Shown here: positions 25,676 through 33,440 of the stretch, piece by piece
Position numbering within the stretch: the stretch's first letter is position 1
How the letters are laid out: every line of letters begins with the position of its first letter
Assembly (NCBI GenBank): GCA_017304475.1
Contig: JAFKKV010000051.1
Span: 1 to 37,415, forward strand
DNA from: Hyphomicrobiales bacterium
GTDB lineage: Bacteria > Pseudomonadota > Alphaproteobacteria > Rhizobiales > Phreatobacteraceae
DNA: 37,415 nt
Direction of reading: 5' to 3'
Made by a program: the position numbers and the translations under genes
Notes under the pieces: generated by a model
What the model was told of the DNA's origin: nothing
The model's database searches: none
The model's input: the letters and a program-made list of their open reading frames with translations, nothing else

Positions 25676-27054
25676 GCAAGCCTGCGGCTCAGCCTCGCCC
25701 AGCGCCAGGTGGTCAGGATGGCCACCGCCGACAGCCCGGAGGCGAGCCCCAGCCAAATGCCGACGCCGCCGAAACCGCAGTGGAAGGCGAGCGCCGCGCC
25801 GAGCGGAATGCCGATGCCCCAATAGCCTATTGCCGTGATGATCATCGGCACGGTGGTGTCGTGCAGCCCGCGCAGCATGCCGAGACAGGCCACCTGAATG
25901 CCGTCGCCGAGCTGGAACAGGGCGGCGCAGATCAGCAGGGTCGAGGCGAGCAGGACCACGTCCTGGTTGAGCACCGCGGTCGTGTCGACGAAGACCGCGA
26001 TCAGCGTCTTGGGCGTCAGCAGCATGACCGCGGCGACCGCGAGCATGTAGGCGACCGTCAGGCCATAGGCGGTCCAGCCGGCAAGCCGCGCGGCGTCGGC
26101 GTCGCCGGCGCCGTGGGCCCGGCCGACCCGCACGCTGGCGGCCTGGCTGAGGCCGATCGCCGCCATGAAGGTGGCGCCGCCGATCTGGGCGACGATGGCA
26201 TGGGCCGCCAGCGCGGTCGCGCCGAGCAGGCCCATCATCATGGCGGAGGCGTAGAAGATCGAGGTCTCGAAGGCCTGCGCCATGCCGATCGGCAAGCCGA
26301 GCCGCCAGATCTCGGCGAGCCGCTGCAGGTCCGGCCGCCACAGGCCGCGGAACAGCCGGTAGCCGCGGAACCGCCGGTCGACATTGACCACCAGGACGAG
26401 CCCGAGCATGAGCACGACCATGGCGCTGGCGGTGGCAAGGCCCGCCCCCTTCAGGCCGAGCGCGGGAAAACCGAGATGGCCATAGATCAGGCACCAGCCG
26501 GCCAGCGCATTGAAGGCGGCAGCGATGCCGGCCACCAGCATGGTCCAGAGCGGCCGCTGCATGGCGGCGAGGAAGGACCTGAGCACGATATAGCCGAGAT
26601 AGGGCAGCAGGCCCCATTGCAGCGCGTGCATGAAGGTGGTCGAGCGCGCGGCGAGCGCCGGGTCCTGGCCGAGGAAGACGAAGATCCTGTCGCAATTCCA
26701 GAGCACGAACCAGGCGGGCAGCGAGATCAGCGCGGCGCTCCACAAGCCCTGGCGCACCGTGCGCCTGATATCCTCGACCTCGCCCGGATTGCGGCCGAGC
26801 GCCTTGGCCATCAGCAGCATGGAGGCCGAGACGATGCCCATGCTGAGCAGCATCACCGCCTGATAGAGGCTCGCCGCGATGGCGGTGGCGGCGAGTTCGT
26901 CCTTGCCGAGCCGGCCGACGAAGATGAGATTGGTCGCCATCAGCGCGACCTGCGCGATATTGGTCAGCACCAGCGGCCAGCCGAGGGCCAGCGAAGCGCG
27001 CGCCTCCTTCAGGACGGCGCGGGACAGCGGTACGGGGGCAACGGGGTCATGCAT
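25672..27054 (-). CDS. MATE family multidrug/metabolite exporter
   Basis: A 460-residue inner-membrane protein with about twelve hydrophobic segments in two halves. 'LGWPLVLTNIAQVALMATNL' and 'FVGRLGKDELAATAIA' open the first half; 'LGLPIGMAQAFETSIFYAS' opens the second. 'ASVRVGRAHGAGDADAAR' is a typical MATE loop. It exports cationic or other compounds in exchange for Na+ or H+; the substrate is unknown. The ATG at 27054 was chosen; a GTG at 27120 would add 22 Arg/Pro-rich residues. Its stop TAA (25674-25672) shares bases with the TAG of the M16 gene. The LysR gene lies upstream on the same strand, 125 bp away. Confidence 0.92.
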   Translation of the reverse strand: MHDPVAPVPLSRAVLKEARASLALGWPLVLTNIAQVALMATNLIFVGRLGKDELAATAIAASLYQAVMLLSMGIVSASMLLMAKALGRNPGEVEDIRRTVRQGLWSAALISLPAWFVLWNCDRIFVFLGQDPALAARSTTFMHALQWGLLPYLGYIVLRSFLAAMQRPLWTMLVAGIAAAFNALAGWCLIYGHLGFPALGLKGAGLATASAMVVLMLGLVLVVNVDRRFRGYRLFRGLWRPDLQRLAEIWRLGLPIGMAQAFETSIFYASAMMMGLLGATALAAHAIVAQIGGATFMAAIGLSQAASVRVGRAHGAGDADAARLAGWTAYGLTVAYMLAVAAVMLLTPKTLIAVFVDTTAVLNQDVVLLASTLLICAALFQLGDGIQVACLGMLRGLHDTTVPMIITAIGYWGIGIPLGAALAFHCGFGGVGIWLGLASGLSAVAILTTWRWARLSRRLA

Positions 27055-27179
27055 GATCGGACGGCTCGGGCCGGCGCGCCCCGGAACGGGGCGTCGGGAA
27101 CGGGCCGCAGGTTCTTCCACGCAGTGCGGTGCGGCAGCAAGGGGCGGGGAGTGGGGGCAGGGTCCCGATGCCCCGGCCG

Positions 27180-28097
27180 TCAGGCCGGGGGCAGCCCTTG
27201 CGTCTCGATTGCCTGCAGGTGGTCGACAAAGGCCCTGACCGTGCGCGGCACGCGTGGGCTCCAGGGCCTGACCGCGAAGATGATCTCGGCGTCCGAGCCT
27301 TCGATGGTCCAGTCGGGCATCAGCGGCACCAGCGCGCCGGAAGCGATATGGCGGCGGCAGGCAAAGCCGGAGAGCATGGTGACGCCGCCGTCGGCGAGCG
27401 CCGCCTGCATCAGCAATTCGCCGTTATTGGCCTTGAAGGCGGCGCGCACCGGGGCAGGCTCCTCCCGGCCGTCGCGGCTGAACCGCCAGGCCGGATCATG
27501 CAAGGCCTGCCAGCCATAGAGCAGGCAACGGTGGCGTGCGAGGTCGGCCGGCTCCCGCGGCAGGCCATGGCTGGCGAGATAGCCGGGTGATGCCACGAGG
27601 TGCCAGTCGACCCGCCCGACCGGCCAGGCCATGTCGGTGCCGCGAATGATATTGCCGAAGCGCAGCGCCAGGTCGAAACCCTGGGCGGCGAGATCGGCGA
27701 TGTCCTGGCTGGTCGACAGGTCCACCTCGATTTCCGGATAGCGGTCGAGGAAACCCGGGATGAGCGGCGCGGCGAAACTGATGCCGACGCCGATCGACGC
27801 GGTGATGCGCAGCCGGCCGGTCGGCTTCAGCGCCAGGTCGCGCACGCTGGCCACCGTATCGCTGGCATCGGCGAGCATGCGGTCCATGCCGTCGAGCAGA
27901 CGCTCGCCGGCATCCGTCAGGGTCAGCGAGCGTGTGCTGCGATTGACGAGTTGCAGACCGAGTTCGCGCTCCAGCGCCTTCAGCCGCACGCTGACCGCCG
28001 CTTTCGACAGGCCGAGCCGCTCGGCTGCCCGCGTGACGCTGCGCGCCTCGGCCACCCGGGTGAAGATCAACAGGTTCTGGATCAGGTCGAGCTGCAT
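27180..28097 (-). CDS. LysR-family transcriptional regulator
   Basis: A 305-residue regulator. The winged helix-turn-helix is at about 3-62, with 'SVTRAAERLGLSKAAVSVRLK' (21 residues; core SVTRAAERLGLSKAAV) and 'ELGLQLVNRSTRSLTLTDAG' in the wing. The periplasmic-binding-protein-like sensor domain follows, with 'GRLRITASIGVGISF', 'DLSTSQDIADLAAQGFDLALR' (core DIADLAAQGFDLALR) and a C-terminal 'VPRTVRAFVDHL'. The start matches the family's N-terminus. A perfect inverted repeat stands 13 bp upstream (28110-28148). It may regulate the downstream MATE gene on the same strand, or the small gene on the other strand. Confidence 0.93.
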   Translation of the reverse strand: MQLDLIQNLLIFTRVAEARSVTRAAERLGLSKAAVSVRLKALERELGLQLVNRSTRSLTLTDAGERLLDGMDRMLADASDTVASVRDLALKPTGRLRITASIGVGISFAAPLIPGFLDRYPEIEVDLSTSQDIADLAAQGFDLALRFGNIIRGTDMAWPVGRVDWHLVASPGYLASHGLPREPADLARHRCLLYGWQALHDPAWRFSRDGREEPAPVRAAFKANNGELLMQAALADGGVTMLSGFACRRHIASGALVPLMPDWTIEGSDAEIIFAVRPWSPRVPRTVRAFVDHLQAIETQGLPPA

Positions 28098-28109
28098 CTA
28101 TGTTTATAT

Positions 28110-28148
28110 GAATGAACAATGCGTTCTCTCAAGGCCAATTGTTCATTC
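28110..28148. promoter_or_regulatory. Perfect 11-bp inverted repeat, candidate LysR operator
   Basis: GAATGAACAAT (28110-28120) and ATTGTTCATTC (28138-28148) are exact reverse complements with a 17-base spacer. They lie just upstream of the LysR start, where autoregulatory sites for this family are usually found, and 53 bp before a small gene on the plus strand. Confidence 0.65.
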
Positions 28149-28200
28149 TTCTTGCGATGCACATTTTCCGGCTGAACCGTCATCCGGAGATCGACACGTC

Positions 28201-28455
28201 ATGGCCCGTGCTTCCACGACCTGTTCGCATGAACCACCGAGAGCATCGTCCGTGTGGTTCGGGTTTTCCGCTCGGCCCGGGCCGGCCGCCTCGGGTCTTG
28301 CCTGGCGCTTATTCTTCGGCTGGCGCCGCGGCCCGGGATCGGCCGACGGCGGCTTCGAGCCCCGGCTTCATCGCGATATCGGGCTCGACCCGCCGGAGAC
28401 CTGGTCCGACGGCCGCTGTGGCCGGGATTTCACCCGCTATCTCCAATATTACTGA
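28201..28455 (+). CDS. Possible small protein, weakly DUF1127-like
   Basis: An 84-residue reading frame, divergent from the LysR gene. GGAGA lies ten bases before the ATG. The segment 'WRLFFGWRRG' followed by 'FEPRLHRDIGLDPPE' resembles the end of DUF1127/YjiS-type small proteins, whose conserved core is a basic stretch then 'L..DIGL'. It has three Cys or so and ends in 'YLQYY'. It lies next to the LysR operator candidate, a common setting for LysR-controlled genes. The family match is weak and the frame could be chance in high-GC DNA. Confidence 0.45.
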   Translation: MARASTTCSHEPPRASSVWFGFSARPGPAASGLAWRLFFGWRRGPGSADGGFEPRLHRDIGLDPPETWSDGRCGRDFTRYLQYY

Positions 28456-28644
28456 GGTCCGTCCGCAAGCGGCGATAGCCGGCCGGATCGGCAGGGATTG
28501 CCGGGTCCGGCAACAATATCCGGGTCGGCGGGGCAGCTCAAACGGTTGCGTTCGGCGCAAGCTGTTCAACTTTAAGGATGTTCCGCTCTGGCACGGGCGT
28601 TGCCAGGGCCGGCCTGGCAGGAACGGTAACCAGGCGGGCACGGC

Positions 28645-29130
28645 ATGACGATCAGCGGAGCAACTGGCGGCCTTTATGCGTCCTTGATCGGACGCCAAAG
28701 CACCGGCAATCGCGCGACGATCGCCGCCACGATGGCATCTGGTGGGCAAGAGCCGGCGGCCGGCGGTTCGAGCCGCGGCGTCAGCTCCTATGATTTCACC
28801 AACATGACCAAGAACCAGATGGTCGAGGCGTCGCGCCAACTCCAGTCCGGCGGCGTGATCGACCTGACCCAGGCCGGCATGCTGCAAATGGCCGGACCGC
28901 TCGGCAAGGTCGGGCGCAATGGTGAATTCGTGCCGTTCACGGCGGCCGAGCGCGAGGCGCTGGGAAATCAGCCGATGAACTATATCCAGACGGCGCAGGA
29001 GGCGATTGCCGGCATCGAGAGCCGGGGCGAGGCCGGCAACCCGAAATCGGGCTATGCCGACTGGAAGCAGATCCTGGCGGTGCTGCAGAGCCGGCAGGGA
29101 ACGCCGTCGGGCGTCGACATCAAGGCCTGA
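28645..29130 (+). CDS. Hypothetical protein
   Basis: A 161-residue protein that I do not recognise. Residues 1-50 are low-complexity (Gly, Ala, Ser, Thr). The rest looks like a folded helical domain with 'NMTKNQMVEASRQLQSGGVIDL', 'MLQMAGPLGKVG' and 'YADWKQILAVLQSR' (first motif core KNQMVEASRQLQ). It has no signal peptide or membrane segment. AGGCGGG lies before the ATG. The order of codons and absence of stops suit a real gene. Nothing nearby suggests a role. Confidence 0.65.
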   Translation: MTISGATGGLYASLIGRQSTGNRATIAATMASGGQEPAAGGSSRGVSSYDFTNMTKNQMVEASRQLQSGGVIDLTQAGMLQMAGPLGKVGRNGEFVPFTAAEREALGNQPMNYIQTAQEAIAGIESRGEAGNPKSGYADWKQILAVLQSRQGTPSGVDIKA

Positions 29131-29288
29131 ATGTCAGGCAAGGGCGACGTCGTGCCTTTGCGCAAGTCGCCGATCGCGCGGAGCACCCTTGAAGGCCGGG
29201 CCCTTCCGGTCGCGGAAGTCCTTTCCTACATCAAGCCAGGATGAAAGCCGCCCGCGCTACCGGACGGCTGTTTCGCTGGTGATCGATC

Positions 29289-29519
29289 ATGAAAAGGCTC
29301 CATGACGACCGGCCGAATGGCGCGGTTAGAAGATATGTCCTGGCCCAGCTCAAGGACATGCCCTGCTGGTGCGAGGTCAAGGAGATCGCCGCCGCCGCCG
29401 AGGTCAGCGAGGACGTCGCCCGCGCCTGCCTCGAATCCTACGAAGGCGAATTCGCCCGCCGCCACGGCGATCTCTGGCGTTTCGAGACCTGCTGCCTGAA
29501 GCATATCAAGCTCGGCTGA
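29289..29519 (+). CDS. Small hypothetical protein
   Basis: A 76-residue protein. Helical predictions by eye: 'VRRYVLAQLKDMP', 'CEVKEIAAAAEVSEDVARACLES' (core EIAAAAEVSEDVARACL) resemble a small winged-helix-like domain, the second helix pair looking like a helix-turn-helix. Three Cys are present ('PCWCE', 'TCCLKH' gives more), which might bind metal. The ribosome-binding site is weak. It ends 16 bp before the convergent binding-protein gene. No family is recognised, and a DNA-binding role is only a guess. Confidence 0.55.
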   Translation: MKRLHDDRPNGAVRRYVLAQLKDMPCWCEVKEIAAAAEVSEDVARACLESYEGEFARRHGDLWRFETCCLKHIKLG

Positions 29520-29534
29520 CCGGGTCGCCGCGGC

Positions 29535-30575
29535 TCAGACGAAGGGGTTCCGGTCGTCGAGCCGCTTGCGCGCTTCCTCGGCGATGCCGAGGTCGAAGGT
29601 CTCCGCCGGTGTCGGCGCCTTGGGGATGAGGCCCGCCTTGGCCCAGAACGCCCCCTGTTCCATGACGGAGGCGACGTTGGGCATGCCGTCCAGGGGATAG
29701 CCGGACCAGCGCGGCCGGGCGCCCTCGATCAGCTCGGGCGGCAATTGGGTGGCCTCGGCCAGGATGCGGTTGATCGCCGGATCGCTGGTGGCAGCCGCCT
29801 TCATGAAGTCGCGCGCCGCCTGCAACTGTGCCATGGCGAAGCGCACCAGCGCCGAGCGCCGGCGCGTGCGCGCCTCCCCGCTTGCCGCCCAAAGCCCGAC
29901 CTGGGCGCCCGGCTGGGCTTCGTCGCCCCAGAACAGGATCTTGGCCGCGCCGCGCTTTTCCACGGCGAAGCAGAGCGGCACCGGCAGGTTGGCGATACCG
30001 ATGCGATTGGCGCCGAGCAGCTGCGGCGAGCTGTTGCCGGCGACCCCCCACTGCCATTCCACGTCCTCGGGGGTGAGCCCGCCCTTTTCCAGCGCCTTGG
30101 TATAGAGCAACTGCGAGATCGAGCCGCGCACGCTAATGCCGATGATCGAGCCCTTGGCCTTGGCCATCTCGGCAATGCTGGTCAGGCCCTTGGCGTGCAG
30201 CTCGTTGCTGACCATGAAACATTGCGAGCCGAGCCGCGGCAGCTCCTGGCTGCGGTCCATGATCAGGCGGAACGAGGCGCCCTTGGCGAGCGTGTTGAAC
30301 AGGCCGGCCGAACAGGTGGAGACCGAGACGTCGAGCTCGCCCGCGGTGAGGATCGGGATGGCGAGGCCACCATCGGCGAAGCTCTGGGTGGTGACCTTCA
30401 GGTTGACCTTGTCGAAATAGCCCCTGGCCTGGGCGATGAAGGTCGGCCCCGAGGAAATATAGGGAACGATGCCGACCCTGAGCTGTTCCGGCGCCATGAA
30501 GTCCTGGGCCCGCGCCATCGGGGCCGCGAGAGCGCCGAGGCTGTAGACGATGGCTGTCCGTCGTGTCAGGCGCAT
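29535..30575 (-). CDS. ABC transporter substrate-binding protein, NitT/TauT (SsuA/THI5-like) type
   Basis: A 346-residue exported binding protein. GGAGGATC lies just before the ATG at 30575. The N-terminus 'LTRRTAIVYSLGALAAPMARA' has a twin Arg at 5-6, so export may be by Tat or Sec, with cleavage near residue 23. The mature part has the family pattern 'LRVGIVPYISSGPTFIAQARGYF' (core VGIVPYISSGPTFIAQ), 'GGLAIPILTAGELDVSVST', 'LFNTLAKGA' and 'MVSNELHAKGL'. The family imports nitrate, taurine, aromatic acids, thiamine precursors and others. A LacI-type palindrome at 30611-30626 precedes it. Its permease and ATPase are not in the window. Confidence 0.88.
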   Translation of the reverse strand: MRLTRRTAIVYSLGALAAPMARAQDFMAPEQLRVGIVPYISSGPTFIAQARGYFDKVNLKVTTQSFADGGLAIPILTAGELDVSVSTCSAGLFNTLAKGASFRLIMDRSQELPRLGSQCFMVSNELHAKGLTSIAEMAKAKGSIIGISVRGSISQLLYTKALEKGGLTPEDVEWQWGVAGNSSPQLLGANRIGIANLPVPLCFAVEKRGAAKILFWGDEAQPGAQVGLWAASGEARTRRRSALVRFAMAQLQAARDFMKAAATSDPAINRILAEATQLPPELIEGARPRWSGYPLDGMPNVASVMEQGAFWAKAGLIPKAPTPAETFDLGIAEEARKRLDDRNPFV

Positions 30576-30610
30576 GGTGATCCTCCGGGAGAGATCGGGC
30601 CGCTGTTCTT

Positions 30611-30626
30611 ACGCAATCGGTTGCAT
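30611..30626. promoter_or_regulatory. LacI-family operator candidate upstream of the binding protein
   Basis: ACGCAATCGGTTGCAT is a near-perfect palindrome around a central CG (GCAATCGGTTGC at 30613-30624). It lies 36 bp before the binding-protein start and follows the LacI gene stop. It matches the palindrome at 31896-31907 except for one base. Confidence 0.7.
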
Positions 30627-30664
30627 TATTGGGGCGCCCCAAATCTCCGTCAACGCTGCCGGGG

Positions 30665-31774
30665 TCAGGCGCTTTGACGCACCGGGCCGGTCGAGTCCCG
30701 GATGATCAGTTTCGGCGGCAGCACGCGGGCGGCCACCGGGCGTGTCGGATCGTCGAGCCGGGCGATCAGTTCGTCGGCGGCCTCGTAGCCCATGCGATAT
30801 TGCGGGATGCGCACCGAGGTCAGCGCCGGCTTCAGCTTGTCGACGAAGGGCATGTCGTTGAAGCCGGTCACCGAGATGTCGCCGGGACAGTCGAGGCCGA
30901 GCTCGCTCAGCGCGTCGTAGACGCCGAGCGCCAGGGCGTCGTTGGCGGCGACGATCGCCGATGGCGCCAGGCCGGATTGCAACAGGTGCAGCGCCGCGCG
31001 CCGGCCGGCCTCTTCGCTGAACTGGCCGGCGACGACGACCTGTCGCGGGCCGGCCTCCAGGCCATGGCGCTGGGCCGCGGCGACGAAGGCGTCGCGCCGC
31101 GTCCGGCCGGTCGAGACGTCCTGCGGGCCGGCAATATGGGCGATCCGCCGGTGGCCGAGGCCGTGGAGGTGATCGAAGGCCTCCTGGATGCCGGCGGTCT
31201 CGTCGGCCAGGATCGCCGGAACCGCGACGCTGCCGGTCGAGCGGTTCATCAGCACGACGGTCATGCCGCGCTCCCGCGCCATCTTGACGATCGGGTCGTC
31301 GAGCCGGGCAGTGGCCAGGATCAGCCCGTCGACCTGGCGCTTGATGAACATGTCGAGCAGCTGCCATTCGCGCTCGAGGTTGAAATCCGAATTGGTCAGC
31401 AGCGCGCTGTAGCCGATCTGCTGCAGCCGGTCCTCGATGCCGCGGAACATCGGCGGAAACATCGGATTGGTCAGGTCGGGCACCACCACGCCGACCGTAT
31501 GCGAGCGGCGCCGGCGCAGGCTCGCCGCAATGACATTGCCCTGGTAGCCGAGCGCCTGCGCTGAGGCCTTCACCTTGGCCGCGACATCGGGCGAGATGCG
31601 CCGTTCCTTCAGCGGGTCGAGCGCCCGTGAGGCGGTGGAAATGTGCACTCCCGCATGTTCGGCGACATCGCGCAGGCGGGCCGGTGCGGTCGGCGGCCGT
31701 TCTGCGGCCGGCGTCCCGGCGGGAAGGGGGGCCCCGGCCGGAGGTGCAGTCTTGCCCACGGGTCGCTTTACCAT
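30665..31774 (-). CDS. LacI-family transcriptional regulator
   Basis: A 369-residue repressor-type regulator. After about 32 Pro/Ala-rich residues, the LacI helix-turn-helix reads 'RLRDVAEHAGVHISTASRAL' and the hinge helix 'VIAASLRRRRSHTVGVVVPD'. The sugar-binding-type core has 'NPMFPPMFRGIEDRL', 'VDGLILATARLDD', 'RRIAHIAGPQDVSTGRTRRDAF' (core HIAGPQDVSTGRTRRD) and 'AANDALALGVYDAL', ending 'PPKLIIRDSTGPV'. The start is uncertain: ATGs at 31774, 31810 and 31885 are in frame and none has a strong ribosome-binding site. It lies between the two units it likely controls. Confidence 0.92.
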   Translation of the reverse strand: MVKRPVGKTAPPAGAPLPAGTPAAERPPTAPARLRDVAEHAGVHISTASRALDPLKERRISPDVAAKVKASAQALGYQGNVIAASLRRRRSHTVGVVVPDLTNPMFPPMFRGIEDRLQQIGYSALLTNSDFNLEREWQLLDMFIKRQVDGLILATARLDDPIVKMARERGMTVVLMNRSTGSVAVPAILADETAGIQEAFDHLHGLGHRRIAHIAGPQDVSTGRTRRDAFVAAAQRHGLEAGPRQVVVAGQFSEEAGRRAALHLLQSGLAPSAIVAANDALALGVYDALSELGLDCPGDISVTGFNDMPFVDKLKPALTSVRIPQYRMGYEAADELIARLDDPTRPVAARVLPPKLIIRDSTGPVRQSA

Positions 31775-31893
31775 GCCGGTTCGATCATCCTGTCGCGCCA
31801 CAAGTGTCATTGTCCGGATCGCGCCGTCAATCACGCCGGAGCGATGTCGCGAAATCGGCTTGAAGCCCCGGCGCGAAGATGGCAATTGACATC

Positions 31894-31909
31894 ATGCAAT
31901 CGATTGCCA
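31894..31909. promoter_or_regulatory. LacI-family operator candidate in the divergent promoter
   Basis: GCAATCGATTGC (31896-31907) is a perfect 12-bp palindrome with the central CG typical of LacI operators. It lies between the LacI gene and the divergent binding-protein-like/molybdenum hydroxylase unit, 64 bp before the GTG at 31972. Confidence 0.75.
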
Positions 31910-31971
31910 AGAATTCTTTGGCGCGAGGCGACCGAAGCGGCCGCCCGCGCAGCAGGCAAGGAGCGGTTTCC

Positions 31972-32955
31972 GTGAATGATTCGTCCAAGACCGGTCCCGG
32001 CCTCGCAGCGGAGACCCGGCCGGTCCCGGCCACGCCGCTCGCCAGGCTGCGCGTCATGTCCTTTGCCGGCGCCGGCAACCTGCCCCTGCTGGCGGCCGAG
32101 GCCGAGGGCGCCTTCGCGGCGCGCGGCCTGGCGGTCGAGATCACCTGGACGCCGGATTCGCCGACCTTGCGGCGGGCGCTTGCCGCCGGCGAGATCGACG
32201 TCGCCCATGCCGCCGTCGACAATGCCGTCGCCATGGTCGAGGCCGACGGCGTCGACGTGGTGATTGTCGCGGGCCTCGACGACGGCATGAACGAGCTGGT
32301 GGTGCAACCTGATGTCTCCGATATCGCCGACCTCATGGGCCGCACCGTCATCGTCGATGCGCCGAATACCGCCTTCGCGCTGCAACTGCGCAAGATCCTG
32401 GCTTTGGCCGGGCTGACGGCGGGCATTCACTATCAGTTGAGGGCGGTCGGCGCGACCGATCGGCGCGCCGCCGCCATGATCCAGGACAAGGCCTTCGCCG
32501 CGACCTTGCTGAGCCCGAGTTACGCCGACCTCGCCGCGCGTGCCGGCCTGAAACGCCTCGGCGCGGTGTCGCGCTGGATCGGCCCTTACCAGGGCATCGG
32601 CGTCTTCGCGCTCCGCCGTTTCGCCACCGCCAAGCGACCGCGGCTGGTGGCCTATCTCAGCGGGCTCGTCGCCGGTCTCGCCTGGACCTTCGATCCGGCC
32701 AATCGTGACGCGGCCATCGCGCTGCTGGTGCGCCGGCTGAACATGGACCCGGCAACAGCGGCCGCGGGCTATGCCGCGGTCGTCGATCCGGTCACCGGCC
32801 TGTTCCGCGACATCGCCGTCAATGCCGAGGGCATGGCGACCGTGCTGGCGCTGCGCGCCGAACTCGAAGGCGGCTGGAACGGCGTGCCGCCACCGGCTTC
32901 GCGTTATGTCGACGGCAGTTTCCTGGCCGAGGCGCTTGCCGGGAGCGGGCGGTGA
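31972..32955 (+). CDS. Binding-protein-like (NMT1/THI5 fold) protein without signal peptide
   Basis: A 327-residue protein. The GTG at 31972 has AAGGAG eight bases upstream. The body has the NitT/TauT binding-protein pattern: 'LRVMSFAGAGNLPLLAAEAEGAF' (core GAGNLPLLAAEAEGAF), 'LRRALAAGEIDVAHAAVDNAVAM', 'LMGRTVIVDAPNTAFALQLRKIL' (core GRTVIVDAPNTAFALQ) and 'GYAAVVDP.TGLFRD'. Yet the N-terminus ('VNDSSKTGPGLAAETRPVPATP') is polar with no hydrophobic signal, and the longer open frame (from 31879) adds none. It may therefore be cytoplasmic. The stop overlaps the GTG of the 2Fe-2S subunit. It could be an enzyme, a ligand sensor or a substrate carrier for the molybdenum hydroxylase. That role is inferred from coupling only. 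Confidence 0.82.
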   Translation: MNDSSKTGPGLAAETRPVPATPLARLRVMSFAGAGNLPLLAAEAEGAFAARGLAVEITWTPDSPTLRRALAAGEIDVAHAAVDNAVAMVEADGVDVVIVAGLDDGMNELVVQPDVSDIADLMGRTVIVDAPNTAFALQLRKILALAGLTAGIHYQLRAVGATDRRAAAMIQDKAFAATLLSPSYADLAARAGLKRLGAVSRWIGPYQGIGVFALRRFATAKRPRLVAYLSGLVAGLAWTFDPANRDAAIALLVRRLNMDPATAAAGYAAVVDPVTGLFRDIAVNAEGMATVLALRAELEGGWNGVPPPASRYVDGSFLAEALAGSGR

Positions 32956-33440
32956 GCGAGACCTTGCCCCTGCAGGTGAACGGGCAGGCGGTGGCGCTCG
33001 ACGCCGACGATCCGGTGGCGCTGATCGAATTGCTGCGCGACCGCCTCGGCCTGAAAGCGACCCGGCTCGGCTGCGGCCTGGAGCAATGCGGCGCCTGCAT
33101 GGTGCTGGTCGACGGCCTGCCGGTGCATTCCTGCGGTCGTGAGGCCCGGGCCTTCTCCGGCCGCGCGGTGACCACAATCGAGGGCCTCTCGGCCGACGGC
33201 CTGCACCCCCTGCAGCAGGCGCTGATCGACGAACAGGCCGGTCAATGCGGCTTCTGCCTGTCGGGCATCCTGATATCAGGCGCGGCCCTGCTCGCCGCCA
33301 ACCCGGCGCCGTCGCGCGCCGAGATCGCCGCCGCCCTCGACGGTCATCTCTGCCGTTGCGGCGCGCATAACCGCATCCTCGCGGCGGTCGAGCGCGCCGC
33401 TGCCATGCTCGGTGCGGGAGGCCCCCATGGCTCCCGATAA
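32952..33440 (+). CDS. Molybdenum hydroxylase, 2Fe-2S small subunit
   Basis: A 162-residue electron-transfer subunit of the xanthine dehydrogenase family (isoquinoline 1-oxidoreductase alpha/CoxS type). The plant-type 2Fe-2S cluster is bound by Cys41, Cys46, Cys49 and Cys61 ('GCGLEQCGACMV', 'HSC'). The second cluster is bound by Cys99, Cys102, Cys134 and Cys136 ('QCGFC', 'CRC'). All eight are present. It starts with GTG at 32952, overlapping the preceding stop (GTGA). The 3' end overlaps the large subunit start by 14 bases. It passes electrons from the molybdenum site to an unknown acceptor. Confidence 0.95.
   Translation: MSETLPLQVNGQAVALDADDPVALIELLRDRLGLKATRLGCGLEQCGACMVLVDGLPVHSCGREARAFSGRAVTTIEGLSADGLHPLQQALIDEQAGQCGFCLSGILISGAALLAANPAPSRAEIAAALDGHLCRCGAHNRILAAVERAAAMLGAGGPHGSR

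Noticed and set aside
24107..26743. Minus-strand open frame of 878 codons
   Set aside because: It crosses an M16 gene and a MATE gene in the wrong frame and has no recognisable domain.
28498..28513. TTGCCGG/CCGGCAA hairpin as a terminator
   Set aside because: The loop would be only two bases and there is no T-run, so it is a short palindrome of unclear meaning.
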